64,000 nucleotides of DNA from Loxodes magnus (Eukaryota > Ciliophora > Karyorelictea > Loxodida > Loxodidae). The translations under genes and the position numbers were made by a program. The DNA is taken from the NCBI GenBank assembly GCA_946699065.1, contig CAMPDV010000018.1, positions 124,001 through 188,000 on the forward strand. The letters are read 5' to 3'. Positions 22,713 through 34,080 of the stretch are shown here, one piece after another. The notes below the pieces were generated by a model that was given only the letters and a program-made list of their open reading frames with translations, was not told the origin of the DNA and did no database searches. Each line of letters begins with the position of its first letter. The first letter of the stretch is position 1.

Positions 22713-23684
22713 AATAGTTTTTTATAAATTAACTTACTTTATTAATTAATGGATTAGTTTAAAGGAGAATACTTAATAAGTGTCTTCCTTATACATGCTA
22801 TCTGCTATGAGAAGTTAAGTAAGGAAAAGCCGTGATAATTTGAAATTAGGAGATACGATTATTGCTTATAAATAATCCTTTTGAAAGCCTTCTTAACTAT
22901 ACATTTTCTTAAATAATACTAGACTATTACCTTCAAAGCTATACACAACTATATTATTTCTTCAGAAATCTGTTTTTTATATTATATTACATACAGCAGT
23001 TCAGACTAATATATAAGCATTATTCAAATTCTAAATTTTTACCTGTTGTAAAAAGATAATTTCCTTTGATAGGATCAATAGAACAAATTAAACTTATCTG
23101 AGTTTTTCTATACCTCACTATATTTATAATCATATTACAGTTATCATGTCTAGATAACATGATTTAGCAACAACAAAAAAACAGTTAAAATGTACGTTAA
23201 ATAACACAATCTTAAAAACAAGAGTAATGAAGATATTAATAAAATAGGTATGAATAAACACTTTACCATGTTATAAATAATAGGAGATATAGTTATAAAA
23301 TTTGGAATAATAAGTAGCTAAGTTCTATATTATAGATGTATTAAGCTTAAGCTAAAAATAATAACTATAAGAATTAAATTAATTACTAGATACTGGTTAT
23401 GTACATTTTATTATTGAAAATAATAAAAAGTAAAAAAGGAGCAAATTGTCATAATGAAACTTTTTAAATTCATTTCCGTTGTCTTTTATTATTAAAGCGT
23501 ACTTTGCTGTTTATCCTGAGTTTGATTTCATTTTACTGAGTTTACTGTAAGTGATTTGTATATTTATAAGTATTTTATATAAATATAATTGAAGTTGTTA
23601 ATGAATAGCATATGGTAAAGTTGGACAACTTAAATTGTTAGGGTTAAATTTAATTATGAGTATTAAAAGTAATTTTAATTTTAA
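22713..23684. other. Convergent intergenic region, nothing supported
   Basis: Lies between the 3' ends of two converging genes. AT-rich with small hairpins (ATCATGT...ACATGAT near 23140); no gene or RNA recognised. Confidence 0.5.
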
Positions 23685-25457
23685 TCACCTCCTCTAATTT
23701 TTGAATCCCATCTTGCCACTATATAAATGCTTTGGAAGTTTTTGAGAAACAAATCTATCAGCTTCACCTTTTTTATACATCCATTTCTTTTGACTTCTCT
23801 TTTTAAATTCCTACATATCCTCTGTCTCCACTTGAACTTATTATTAATCTGGTTCTTCTTCTTCTGATTCTTCCGTTTTTCTTTATCCTTTTTTAGATCT
23901 AGATCTACTTCTATTTTTAATTCTTTCTACTACTTTTTAACTTTCAATTCCTAAATCAGCTAGTTTATTCTCCAATTCCTATGTTGTTTTCTGAGGTGCT
24001 TTGAATTGTCTTTTATTGCTATTCAATCTAGATTCCTCTCTTATGAAGTTTCGTCTTGTTGAAATTTTATGCTTTATTTCATGTTCATCTGCATACTGCT
24101 CGTAGCTAAATGGAACATGAGCTTATACAAGCATTTCCTCTTCCTTTTCTAATTCTTCCAGCTTTTATTATATCTCTGGATCTATGAAATCGAAGACATT
24201 CATTCCATCCATTAATTCTGGCATTTTGTCATATTTCCATTCTTCCTTTTCTAGCTGCCTAAACTCTTACCATGGATAATCAAAAACTCCAGCTCCACCT
24301 TCTTCTTCTTGTCTTTACTTTAGCGTTACACCTTGTTGTACGTTTTACGCGACTGGTACTGTAGGTGGTCTTGGTTTGGAATCTCTTGGCTTAGGTAATG
24401 AAACATGAGGCTACGAAGCTTAAACAAGAAATTATTTGTTAACATTTAATTTCATCTAAAGAGCTGTTTCACAGGCTTTAGCTTTAAGTTAAGGTACTCC
24501 TTCACCTGTTAGACTGCTTAGGTTTTCTATCTAACAGCCTTAATATTTATTTTTTATTTCTTAGATTTACTCTTCATTTAACTTTTTTAGGTCAACTTTA
24601 TTGCAAGCGAAAATAACTGGCTTAGATTTGAACAAAGCTTCCAAAGAGTCAAACAAACCAAATTGCTACTACAAGCTGTGTCCACAAGTTTCACTTGGGT
24701 CTAAGAAGTAAATTACGACAGCTTATAGATGAGCCAAACTTGTAATAGCTTGCATTTCAATTGTATTCCTTTGCTCTAAAGGAGTGTCAAGCAATCCAGG
24801 TGTATCTACTACTTGATATTGCTTATAATTAAAATCAGTATGTCCAACAAATAATGACTTAGTGGTGAAGGGATAAGGTTAAACATCTACATGAGCGCAT
24901 GTGACTTAGTTCATAAAAGATGATTTGCCTACATTAGGAAATCCTGTTAGCAAAATAGTTCTCTAAGAAGGGTTGATTTCAGGTAATCTAGCTATATGCT
25001 ATCTTACTTCTTCTAAATATGCTAATGAATTATTTAGTTTTTTTAAGACAGTGCACATTTTTCCTAGTGCTGCTATCTTTAACGTTTTGCATCTATACTG
25101 ACTATCAGAGTATTTAAGCAAGCGAACATATTCTTTTCCTATAGCATCTACACGAGATCTTGCTGAATGAATATGACCTAATGCTAGTTTGTAGTGGTCT
25201 TTATCATAAAGAACATGAATCAAATCAGCGTAAAATGGATGAATCTCTTCTAGTTTAGGAAATTAGCCCACAATGCCTGATAATTTCTCCTAACAGGTTT
25301 GCTAAGTAAACCTAACTTTGGTCATATAGAACTTTCGTATTCTTCCAATCTCATACTGAGGATGAACTTCCGTTGGTGTTTTGCGCTAAGTTTTGCTTAG
25401 AACAGTATCAACTAATTCTTTAGCTGTAGGAACCACTACAATGCTTTTGAGATTCAT
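23685..25457 (-). CDS. NOG1: Nucleolar GTP-binding protein 1 (NOG1/GTPBP4)
   Basis: NOG1 is an OBG-type GTPase of the nucleolus and pre-60S particles. ATG 25457 begins [20 protein letters not shown]. The N-terminal helical domain contains [18 protein letters not shown] and [14 protein letters not shown]. GTPase motifs follow: G1 [10 protein letters not shown], switch region [15 protein letters not shown]3 [15 protein letters not shown] and G4 NKVDLKK. The C-terminal part is charged and basic near the end ([15 protein letters not shown]), stopping at UGA 23685-23687. At 590 aa it is a little shorter than most homologues but complete. All Trp codons seen are UGG; no intron is needed. Confidence 0.97.
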
Positions 25458-25920
25458 TTTTATATCAAATTCTTTTAAAATAGCAATTTATTAATTTCAA
25501 CTTTATCAATATAAACTCTTTCAATTAACCATTTAACCTTTAAATACTTCATCCATACGCTATACTTTATCTCTTCTCTACTACAAATACCTTCTTTCAA
25601 TCTCCCCTTTCAAGCTTCCTTTTACTTAATATAATTAAAAAAGTCACTTTATCCTATATAATACATCCAATCATAGCTCTGTTTTCCCTTCATAGACTCA
25701 ATATAAATATTGATAATATAATAATAGCTCTAGCAGTACTAAACAGTCATTTATTTTGCTATAAAGAGTCTCTTAATGAGACATACAAAAATAGAAGTGA
25801 GACTATTAGTACAAAAATCAAATGACTTCTATATATGTGGACAATAATTAACGTGGGTATACTTTTAATTGATTAGCCACGAATAAAGAAATACAATATT
25901 AATGATAAAAATTAATATAT
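25458..25920. other. Divergent intergenic region
   Basis: Separates the start of NOG1 from the next plus-strand gene; probably holds both promoters. No motif recognised. Confidence 0.5.
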
Positions 25921-26691
25921 ATGGGTTGTATGGTATGCTAAGAATAGTGCTAAATTAGCTTAGTTTAGAAATACTTAAAAGACCCTATTAATGATTATCT
26001 GTTTCAAAGCATATCAATCCCTTAGACTATTGATGAAAATCTATGTAATAACTTTATTCAAAGGTGCCAGTAATAAAAGCAATTCATTAGAACAAAATTT
26101 GAAAATTTGTTGTTTCCAGTTCTGTTTCTAGAAGTTAGACAAGGGTTTTACTTTTACTAAGGTGATTGTAACTTGCTTCAAGATAAGTCTTTAATGATCA
26201 GAGCTTAATCAAATTAAGAGATCCTGCAATCTTAAGAAATTCCTTCCTCCTTTAATCCTAAATGATATCATTTGTTTGCTATTCCTAAACCTGAAGCAGT
26301 CATTCATTTGTAGATATATGAGCTAATTAATACAAATTAAGAAAGAAAATCTTAGTATGAAATGAAAAATTAAAGCATATATGGCTACATTAATATCGAT
26401 GTAGAGGAGTTTAACGACTAGGAAATTAACTTCCGAAGAGTTAAAGTACTAAATGAAAACTAAAGCGATTAAGGATGACTTAATATAAGAGTATGATATC
26501 TAGAAGATCCTTTTTAGTACTTTGATGATAAAATTAAATAACTACAATATTATAAACTATAATGCCAAGAAAACCCCGATCAGAGTATTAAGATAATTCA
26601 ACTAAAACAAGATTGCTAAAGAAATTAATTGAAGAACTAAGAGTAAATTACTTGTGATTTAACTGGAGAATTGCAATAAATGGAAAAATGA
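25921..26691 (+). CDS. Unknown 256-aa protein with an acylation-type N-terminus
   Basis: Not recognised. ATG 25921 opens MGCMVCQEQC; Gly2 followed by Cys3 and Cys6 is the classic pattern for N-myristoylation plus palmitoylation, suggesting membrane attachment. The remainder looks globular and soluble (FENLLFPVLFLEVRQGFYF, YHLFAIPKPEAVIHLQIYE, YGYINIDVEEFNDQEINF), with an acidic Gln-rich end before UGA 26689-26691. Three UGA codons read as Trp (PKWYH, QGWLN, RVWYL). One frame, no intron needed. Acylation is inferred from sequence only. An alternative start at Met4 would remove the signal. Confidence 0.68.
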
Positions 26692-27663
26692 TTTTTTAGC
26701 TATTAATAAAATTATCCTTTCTTTCGTAAATAATTTTGAGTTTATTCTTGCAGATACTACTGGTATTCCTTAATTTATGATAATTAAATTAGCCATTATC
26801 AATTAAATGAAATGACACTAATTTCTCATAAATTAAATAACGTTCTTTTTACCTTTCCGCTTATTAAGATTTTAGCTTTCTAAGTTCTAACAATGTACTA
26901 AGAAATTAAGGCTTTAATACTTAACAATATAATAATTTGGTTTTTTTCTCTTCTTTTTACCTTTTTCATTATAAGTAAATATTACCAATATCTTATAAAT
27001 TTGATTATATAAGGAAATAAATAGTTACTAATTTCTACAATAAGAAAACATTTTATAGTGTCTATTATTTTCAATTTATTAGCTATCCTAACCATCTTAA
27101 TTTATTGCCTCTATTTATTAAATATTTTAATTTGTTTAAAGCTCTAAAAGCTTACTAATTGTCTTTACTATGTACAGTTAGCTTATCTTACTATATATCA
27201 TATACTGCATTATGATAATTTGAGTTAGTTATTTGCTGTTTAGAGAATTTTGCTTATAATCTTGTAAACTTTATTATAGTTGACTTTGAAGTTTAGGAAA
27301 TACACTAAAATCCAAATAATTTCAATTTTTACTAAGAAGAAGCAATTGGTTTAACTTCTAGTGTTGAGATGAAAGGATATAAACAGTAAAAAGGGAAAGA
27401 AATTATTATTTCTAGCTTATTTGCATATTAGTATAGATACTTATATACTTATGTGTATTATCTAGTTTATATATAAGTAAGAGTTTTAAACCTATAAAGA
27501 TACACTTTAGTCCTATTCAAAAAGGATATAAAAAGACTAGTGATTATTTAATAAAACTTAGCTTTTTTAGAGAAATACTTTAGCATTATTTTGTTAATGA
27601 GTGCTTTTTCAAGTTTCTTAAAATGAAATTTCTAAATTGTTTTAACTTCGATGGTATATAACT
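26692..27663. other. Convergent intergenic region, nothing supported
   Basis: AT- and T-rich; no gene, RNA or repeat seen between the two 3' ends. Confidence 0.5.
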
Positions 27664-30279
27664 TCATACGTAGTTATTTGGCTAAGTTAAGAAGACTTCT
27701 GATGTTTATGTAATTTAGTTTATGTCTTGACTAGATATTTAGTTTCTATCCATCCATTCACATTGCTTTATAGAGTCATAATTTAAGTGGTTTGATTGCT
27801 TATTAGCTGAATTTGCTTGAAAGGCTTAAAGCTTGCTTTGGCTTAAGTCTTAAAATTATATTTAGACAAACTACAGATCCTGCTAATCTTGACTCTTATC
27901 ATTGATTTAACTATTATCCTGCTTTTAATCAAAAATTGATTAAGAAAATTCACTTTCATACGTTTTATTGTCTAATAATCCCTATATTATGCCTTAGATT
28001 TATCAGGCTTATGGTCTTTCTTTGGTTTAATAATTAAAGCATTGCTATATGATAGTTTTAAGATCACTTGGTAACTATTCGCATATTTCAGGATGCTGAT
28101 TGTTTGTTATGTTTAAAATTATGTTATATTAGCTTAAACCTTCCCATGGCCTTCTACAACTGAAAACCTCATTAATTATGCACCCAATTGCCCAAATATC
28201 TACAGGTGTTCCTATTCCTTTTTAATCAAATTACTCAGGAGCCATATAATTACACGTGCCAACCATTTGACTTTAAAATTAAGCACTTTACTGATTTTCT
28301 CCTAGAAATCTAGCCATACCTAGATCACATATTTTGATGTTATCTTCTTTATCGGCTAGGATATTTTCTGGCTTAAGATCTCTATGAATTATATTTTTAG
28401 AATGTAAAAATGAAATTCCCTCACAAATCTAAAGGATAATACGAAGCTTCTATTAAGGGGACAATATTCGATTAATCTTTTAAGAATATAGCAAGTCAAA
28501 TAAAGATCGCTCCATAAGATCAGTGATCATGCAAAAAGGCTTGAACTCTTCTATGCATACACCAAGTAAACTCAAAAATCTTATATTCTTAACTTATAAA
28601 ATAGCTCTTAATTCCTTTAAAAACAGGTTAAGTGATTCTTAATCATCTACATTCTGATAAAATATTTTTATCGCTACCTCTCTTTCTTTTATCTTACCTT
28701 TATAAACTTTCCCAAAAGATCCCTTTCCTATTAAACCACAAGCAGATTGCTTTATCTGATCAAATCCAAGTATCATTATCCCTTCAACCAAAAGTCAGTC
28801 TAGCTTTTCTTTTTACTTCTCCATATCATTTTTATCGTTTAATAGAGCTAAAAGCTTTTGCTTCTATAGCTGCTTTTTTTTCTTCCTATAGAAAATTATA
28901 AGAAAAACAAAGATAAAACATGCTAAAAGAGCTGAAACAATGATAACAATATAGATGATATAAGAGATACCAGAGTCAGAGCTAGAGTCCTGCTGAATAT
29001 AAAAGTTTTATCCCATGATTTGCTTAGAAGTTATATTATTTCATAATATTTAGAAATAGTCACGCTTAAGTAGAATAGCATAATCATATTTCTTTATAGT
29101 CATGTTATCTCCTAGCTTCCAATAAGTCTCATTCTTATCATAATCCTGTATATAATATAGCATTTATTAGGTACCAGAAGTATCATTTGAAATTTCATTC
29201 CAGACCAAGATAAATTTATTATCCTGTAGATGAGACAAGTATCATGATCTTATAACTCCTTCATATATCTGTCCGTTCTTAGATCCTGAATGATCGGATT
29301 TAGAAGTACTAAAAATATGGTATTACAAATATCCTGCTTAATGATGTTGGAGTGAAGCGTTTATATAATAATTAACAACTATAATCTATTAATTTTTCAG
29401 AACTGCAGCTTGATACTATCTAGAATGAGCAGAACTTATTGAGTCGATATATATTTCTTAAGAGCTAAACTTGAGATTCTCATATATTATTGAATAAAGC
29501 CCTTCAATAGAATCTCTAGTCTGCTTATATATTATAATTACTGAATTCTGTCTTAATTGCTTCACTGTTGGATGCATTAAAAACCATGAGCTTGGGTTTT
29601 CTTCCTTCCAGTTTATAATTCCTACTAATGAATTATTTCCAAAGCAGTTGGATTGCTAGCACTCGAAAAGTTACATCTGAAGATAATACTCAGTTTTGTT
29701 AATAGCAGAATCATACACCAATGCGATTGAGGAATCATTATATCAATCCCCACTTATTCTACCCTAGAAATCCTTAACTTCAACAAGTGTAAAATCTCCA
29801 ATAGGCTAGGCTTATTTAAAAGCCTATCAATAAATTCAAGTAATTCCAGCTTTTTAGTCAAAGTTATTCCAAACTAGTAGAAATCCTTACTCTCAGAATT
29901 AGAGAGAATAAACTTCAAAATAACTAATAGTTCCGTTACTAATGAACTAATAGTAGAAATCATCTGAATATAGCTTTCTATTATCTTAAATATCATAAAT
30001 TTGGTATTAAAAGCTATTGGGCTTGCAAGGGGAGATTACTAAATAATACTTTAAATCCTTTTCATTATCTAGCAGTAAAACTGCTTTTACTTCAGCAAGG
30101 CACTTTTTCTAGTCTTCTAGCAAAACTATAAAATCAGATATATTGCTTACTTAATTTTCTAGAAGATCCTGACTTATAGGTATATCTAGATTGCTCTATT
30201 CGTAAAATTAAGTAGGTTCTGATATGCTTAAACCATTTGCTATAGAGAGAAATAAGATAAGATACAAAAATAAAGCCAT
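27664..30279 (-). CDS. Single-pass receptor-like protein kinase (871 aa)
   Basis: ATG 30279 starts with a signal peptide ([18 protein letters not shown]). About 410 residues of Tyr/Gln/Ser-rich ectodomain follow, with scattered Cys and possible beta-strand repeats ([14 protein letters not shown]). A membrane helix with a basic stop-transfer ([25 protein letters not shown], shortened here to its core) lies near residue 435. The kinase has the glycine loop [10 protein letters not shown] (about 521), VAIK, the catalytic HRDLKPEN (about 630), DLG in place of DFG, MAPEQ, and DIWAIGC. All catalytic residues are present. The C-terminal 110 residues are Gln/Ser-rich. UGA encodes Trp about eight times (e.g. 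RPQAWQ) and is the stop at 27664-27666. Ligand unknown. Confidence 0.9.
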
Positions 30280-32731
30280 TTTTATTCTATCCTTAATGCT
30301 AGTTTTATTTCAGAACTCACTAAAACAACTCTAATGGGAACAAAAAACCCATAAGTGAATAATCTCAGTTTTAAACCTATTTCTATCTTCTGAAAGAATT
30401 AGTATTTAGTTAAACTAAAAGTTGCTATAATCATCGTTAAATCAATATTTTAAATATTGCTACAAGTTAAATATCTAGATTGAGCAGTAAAAATTTAACT
30501 AGAATCTAGCTTAAAGTTAATAAAGGAATAAATAATACAAGCTATTTAAATCTATAAGTAGATATTCTATATCAACTGTTTAATATTAAACTAGGACTCA
30601 AATATCTGTATACCTAACTTGATATACCCTTCACTTTTATATTACCTTCATTTCATAGAACTAAGAATTCTTTTAAGTTAATAAAGAAACTATAAGCATA
30701 CTAGGCATTATTTTGCTATTCTTTATTTAATAGTCTTATACTAAAGCTTATTTCTTATTTTTAATTATTGCTGTACTATTTAATATTATAATGCTTAATT
30801 ACTAGTTTACGATCTATATCATATGAGTAATTTCAATGTAATGTGCTAATGAATATGGGATGATAACTAAGTAGTTTTGAAAAGTTTAATAGCTAAAGAA
30901 AGTATTACTAGATTGATCAAGTTATTAGCTTTAAATCCTATTACTATATGAACTGCTTAAGATCTACAGAATAATGTTGTAGATACATTAATTAAGATAT
31001 TTAGCTCAGGAATAAGAATCGATTAGAACATTTGCAACTATATTCTATCAATTTTATTATATTTTTTAAAGATAAACTCTATTTTCTTTATATACTCATA
31101 ATCCCTTTTGTTGGTGTTAAATAAGCATAGCAAATGAATTAAAGATAAAGTGGTATGTATATATCAATACTTAGTTCATTAATAGCATTATTTCCTTTTC
31201 ATTCCTTCTATAACTAAATGCTTATTAATCTACATAAATAGAAGCATTAATCTATTATATTATCAATAGGGTAATTATGAAGTATTCTAAATTAGTAATT
31301 AGTCTTGCTATTTACTATTAGTCAGATCTGTATTTAATAGCTTTAATAATTAAAGCAGAAATAAAGTGAAATATATAAGTATAACTAAAGCTACTAAGCT
31401 AACTGTTTCATTTCTATTACTAGTATATTTCTCTTTTGATGAAGCATATATGTTAAAAATACTCTAGTATACTAAGTAAATAGTTAGAGGACTATACTTT
31501 TAAAATAAAGAGAACTTATATGAAAGGAAATAATTGGAAATTAAGTCTAGATCAAAACTAAAAGAAATTAAGATTGATTAGTCTATAGCTAAATTAGAAT
31601 GCTAGGTTACTATCTATATCTATCATTTCTTGTATTTCTACTAATTCTAAATTTAAAATCTGGTAGTTGAAGTATCATTAAAATCCCATATATTGTAGAC
31701 TATTAAAGGAAAGTATCTGAATTGAAAATTAGTAAAGAGAGTTTATATTTAAGTCTTAAAATTTATATAGGAAATAAAGCTTTAAAGGCTTTAATTAATA
31801 GTTCATACCTATAATTGTGAAGACAAAACTCGAAATAATTAGAACTAACTTCTAAGTTAAATTAGTTAATCAAGTGCTTGATAAAACTATAAAACAGATA
31901 TCAGTTGGGATTGATATGCAGGAGAAGGAATTTAGAAATACTTAACAAGAAAAAGGTGATTTGGATATAATGAATGAGAGGCTGATTATACACTATAAGT
32001 TGTAAAATTCTTAGATAATTAAATAGTCTATGTGGTATATTAAAATAAAAGACTCTATAAAAAAGAAATTTTATTAAATAGCTATTAAAAGCATATAATG
32101 CCTATTGATATCTAGTATTTCTATTTAGAAATAAATATATCTCTAAGATCTTATAATTAATAAATCTACTTATATTTCAATAGAGCGGAAAAAATAATGT
32201 TTGCTATATTTAAGAATTTATATGCAGTAATTCTTAAAATATAATTGAAAAGGATCAAGTTGGATAAAAGTTAAAGAGGATTATATGGAACTAGACATGA
32301 AATTAAAAAATCAGGATCTAATGAAATTAGATTAGTAAATGTAAATTCAATAGACTTATATAAGATGCAGTGTAAATAAACAAGCACAAAGCCATCTAAG
32401 TCTTATAACTCATAATTTTATTTTAAAATTAACCGCGAAAGCAAAATCCAATAAAGCGAGCATTTAGATAGTAGATAGTCCTTTTTGTTAGTGTTTCAGC
32501 TTATTAAACTATTTAAAGTATTTCAAATTATTTGAAAATGCTTAGAGTATCTTAAATGTTTTAGCTACCTAAAATTATCTCCCCATTAATTTAATATTTA
32601 CTAGGTATAAGAAATTAAGTTTAGTATTTAATATAAATCATTCAAGCATCAAAATAAGAGCTTTAATAAAAAATTAATTTTGTATAGTTACTAAGAATAA
32701 AATAAAGGGTTAGAAAGCGTAACTTAGGTAG
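30280..32731. other. Long AT-rich region; one weak coding-like stretch
   Basis: No firm gene. On the plus strand about 31,780-32,000 one frame reads with unusually many charged residues (KTKLEIIRTNFQVKLVNQ, DMQEKEFRNTQQEKGDLD), suggesting an unrecognised exon or a gene remnant. I cannot define a start, stop or family. Nothing else supported. Confidence 0.3.
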
Positions 32732-34080
32732 TCACTCAAACTTACCATTACCTTGCAGACTTTTGTAATTGTTGATTTCTAGGAATCTTCAACTTCTGTA
32801 GATTAAAAATAGAATTCACCATTTTGATTTCTACTATGACTGTTTATCTTGTTTTCAGGATAGTTTTACTATGAAATTTTATAATTTAAAAAAGGGTTTC
32901 CTTCTTAAGAGCTTTAAGGCATTATAATATCTTTAAATATTTAGCATTTGCTACTTTCTCTATAATCTGAAGAACTAAATTTTTTTTACTTTAAAGTAGA
33001 CTCTTAAAATGGACTTATTTCTCTTGAACTAAATTATTGCAATTTGAAAGGGGATTGTATTCCTTGTTGCAGGTTAGTCAAAGCAAAGGGGTTTGCGAAC
33101 TTAGTAGTCTAAATTTTATCTTAATACCACCCTTTTTAAAAGGGTCATTCCGTCATGCTATTACTCTCTTTGCTTTCTTTATCAGGATTATTAAAAGTAC
33201 CAGGACAGAATTTATAGCTTTCTTCATTTTGCGCGTAAAATTTAGATTAATTTTTATTACCGTTATTTTACTAGAACATCCAATCATTTAGTCTCAATTA
33301 AGAGCTGAAACTTTATTATGCTACATATGTCTTTTTAAAGGTTTAAAACTCATTGTTTACATTTAGATTCTCTGATTACATTTTTTTTAATTCTTGGATT
33401 AGTTTTTCATTATTAGCTTCTAAGTCTGAAATTTTGTTTGCTTGAGCTTGGATTTGCGTTTAAAATGAGTTAACTTCTCTTCTAGTATTTCTCATGCTTT
33501 CTTAGAGGTTAACATGATTTGAGTTTATCATATTATATCCTCGATTGAAATTTTATTAGTTCTACTTTCAATTTTGAATTTCCTTTTCCTAGATTTTCAA
33601 TTTCTATTTCAGGATTTAAATGCAGCTGTGCTTACTCTCTTCTTTTTTTTAGTAGCAATCTTCACACTTTTCACATTTTTCTAGTCTATACTCACAGGTA
33701 ATCATATGTTCTTATAGATCCTTAACCAGCATTTATTACTCACATCCAATGTGCTAGCAAGTCACTTAATTAAAGGGACATTCCTTCAAATGTTTTTCAT
33801 ACATCTTTAATTAAAATTATTAACTGCAGCCACTATTAGAGCACTTCATTTCCATTTCTTCTATGTTCTACCTTATTAATCGGTGAGCAGATTTTATCTT
33901 CTTTACTTATTATCGACATACAGGACAACTCTACTTTACTTACAAAGCTTATTAGAAGCATTTACAGCAAAATAGAGACTCGCACTTTTCACACATTTTA
34001 GGGTCTTACAGTACCTCGTGACACACATTGCAAATATATTTCTAGTTTAAATTAACAAAAAGATCAAGATCGTATCCCAT
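32732..34080 (-). CDS. RING/TRAF-type zinc-finger protein (443 aa)
   Basis: Proteins with a RING followed by TRAF-type fingers usually act as E3 ubiquitin ligases in signalling. ATG 34080 opens MGYDLDLFVNLNQKY; the RING follows at about residues 17-60 (CNVCHEVL, CEKCESLFCCKC, CPVC). Next come TRAF-like fingers at about 75-155 (CSNSGCSQQFQ, HLKECPFNQVTC, HMITCEYRLEKC), and a coiled coil (SDLEANNEKLIQELKKM). The last 190 residues are Ser/Gln/Asn-rich and disordered. A 17-nt intron (32735-32751) lies directly before the stop, so UGA 32732-32734 is the only codon of the last exon. Ligase activity is inferred from the domain order. Confidence 0.87.
32735..32751 (-). other. 17-nt intron immediately before the stop codon
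   Basis: GTAATG...TTGAG. Splicing places UGA directly after ...TKVCK. If retained, no in-frame UGA follows for a long way. An internal GTAAG could act as an alternative donor. Confidence 0.6.
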
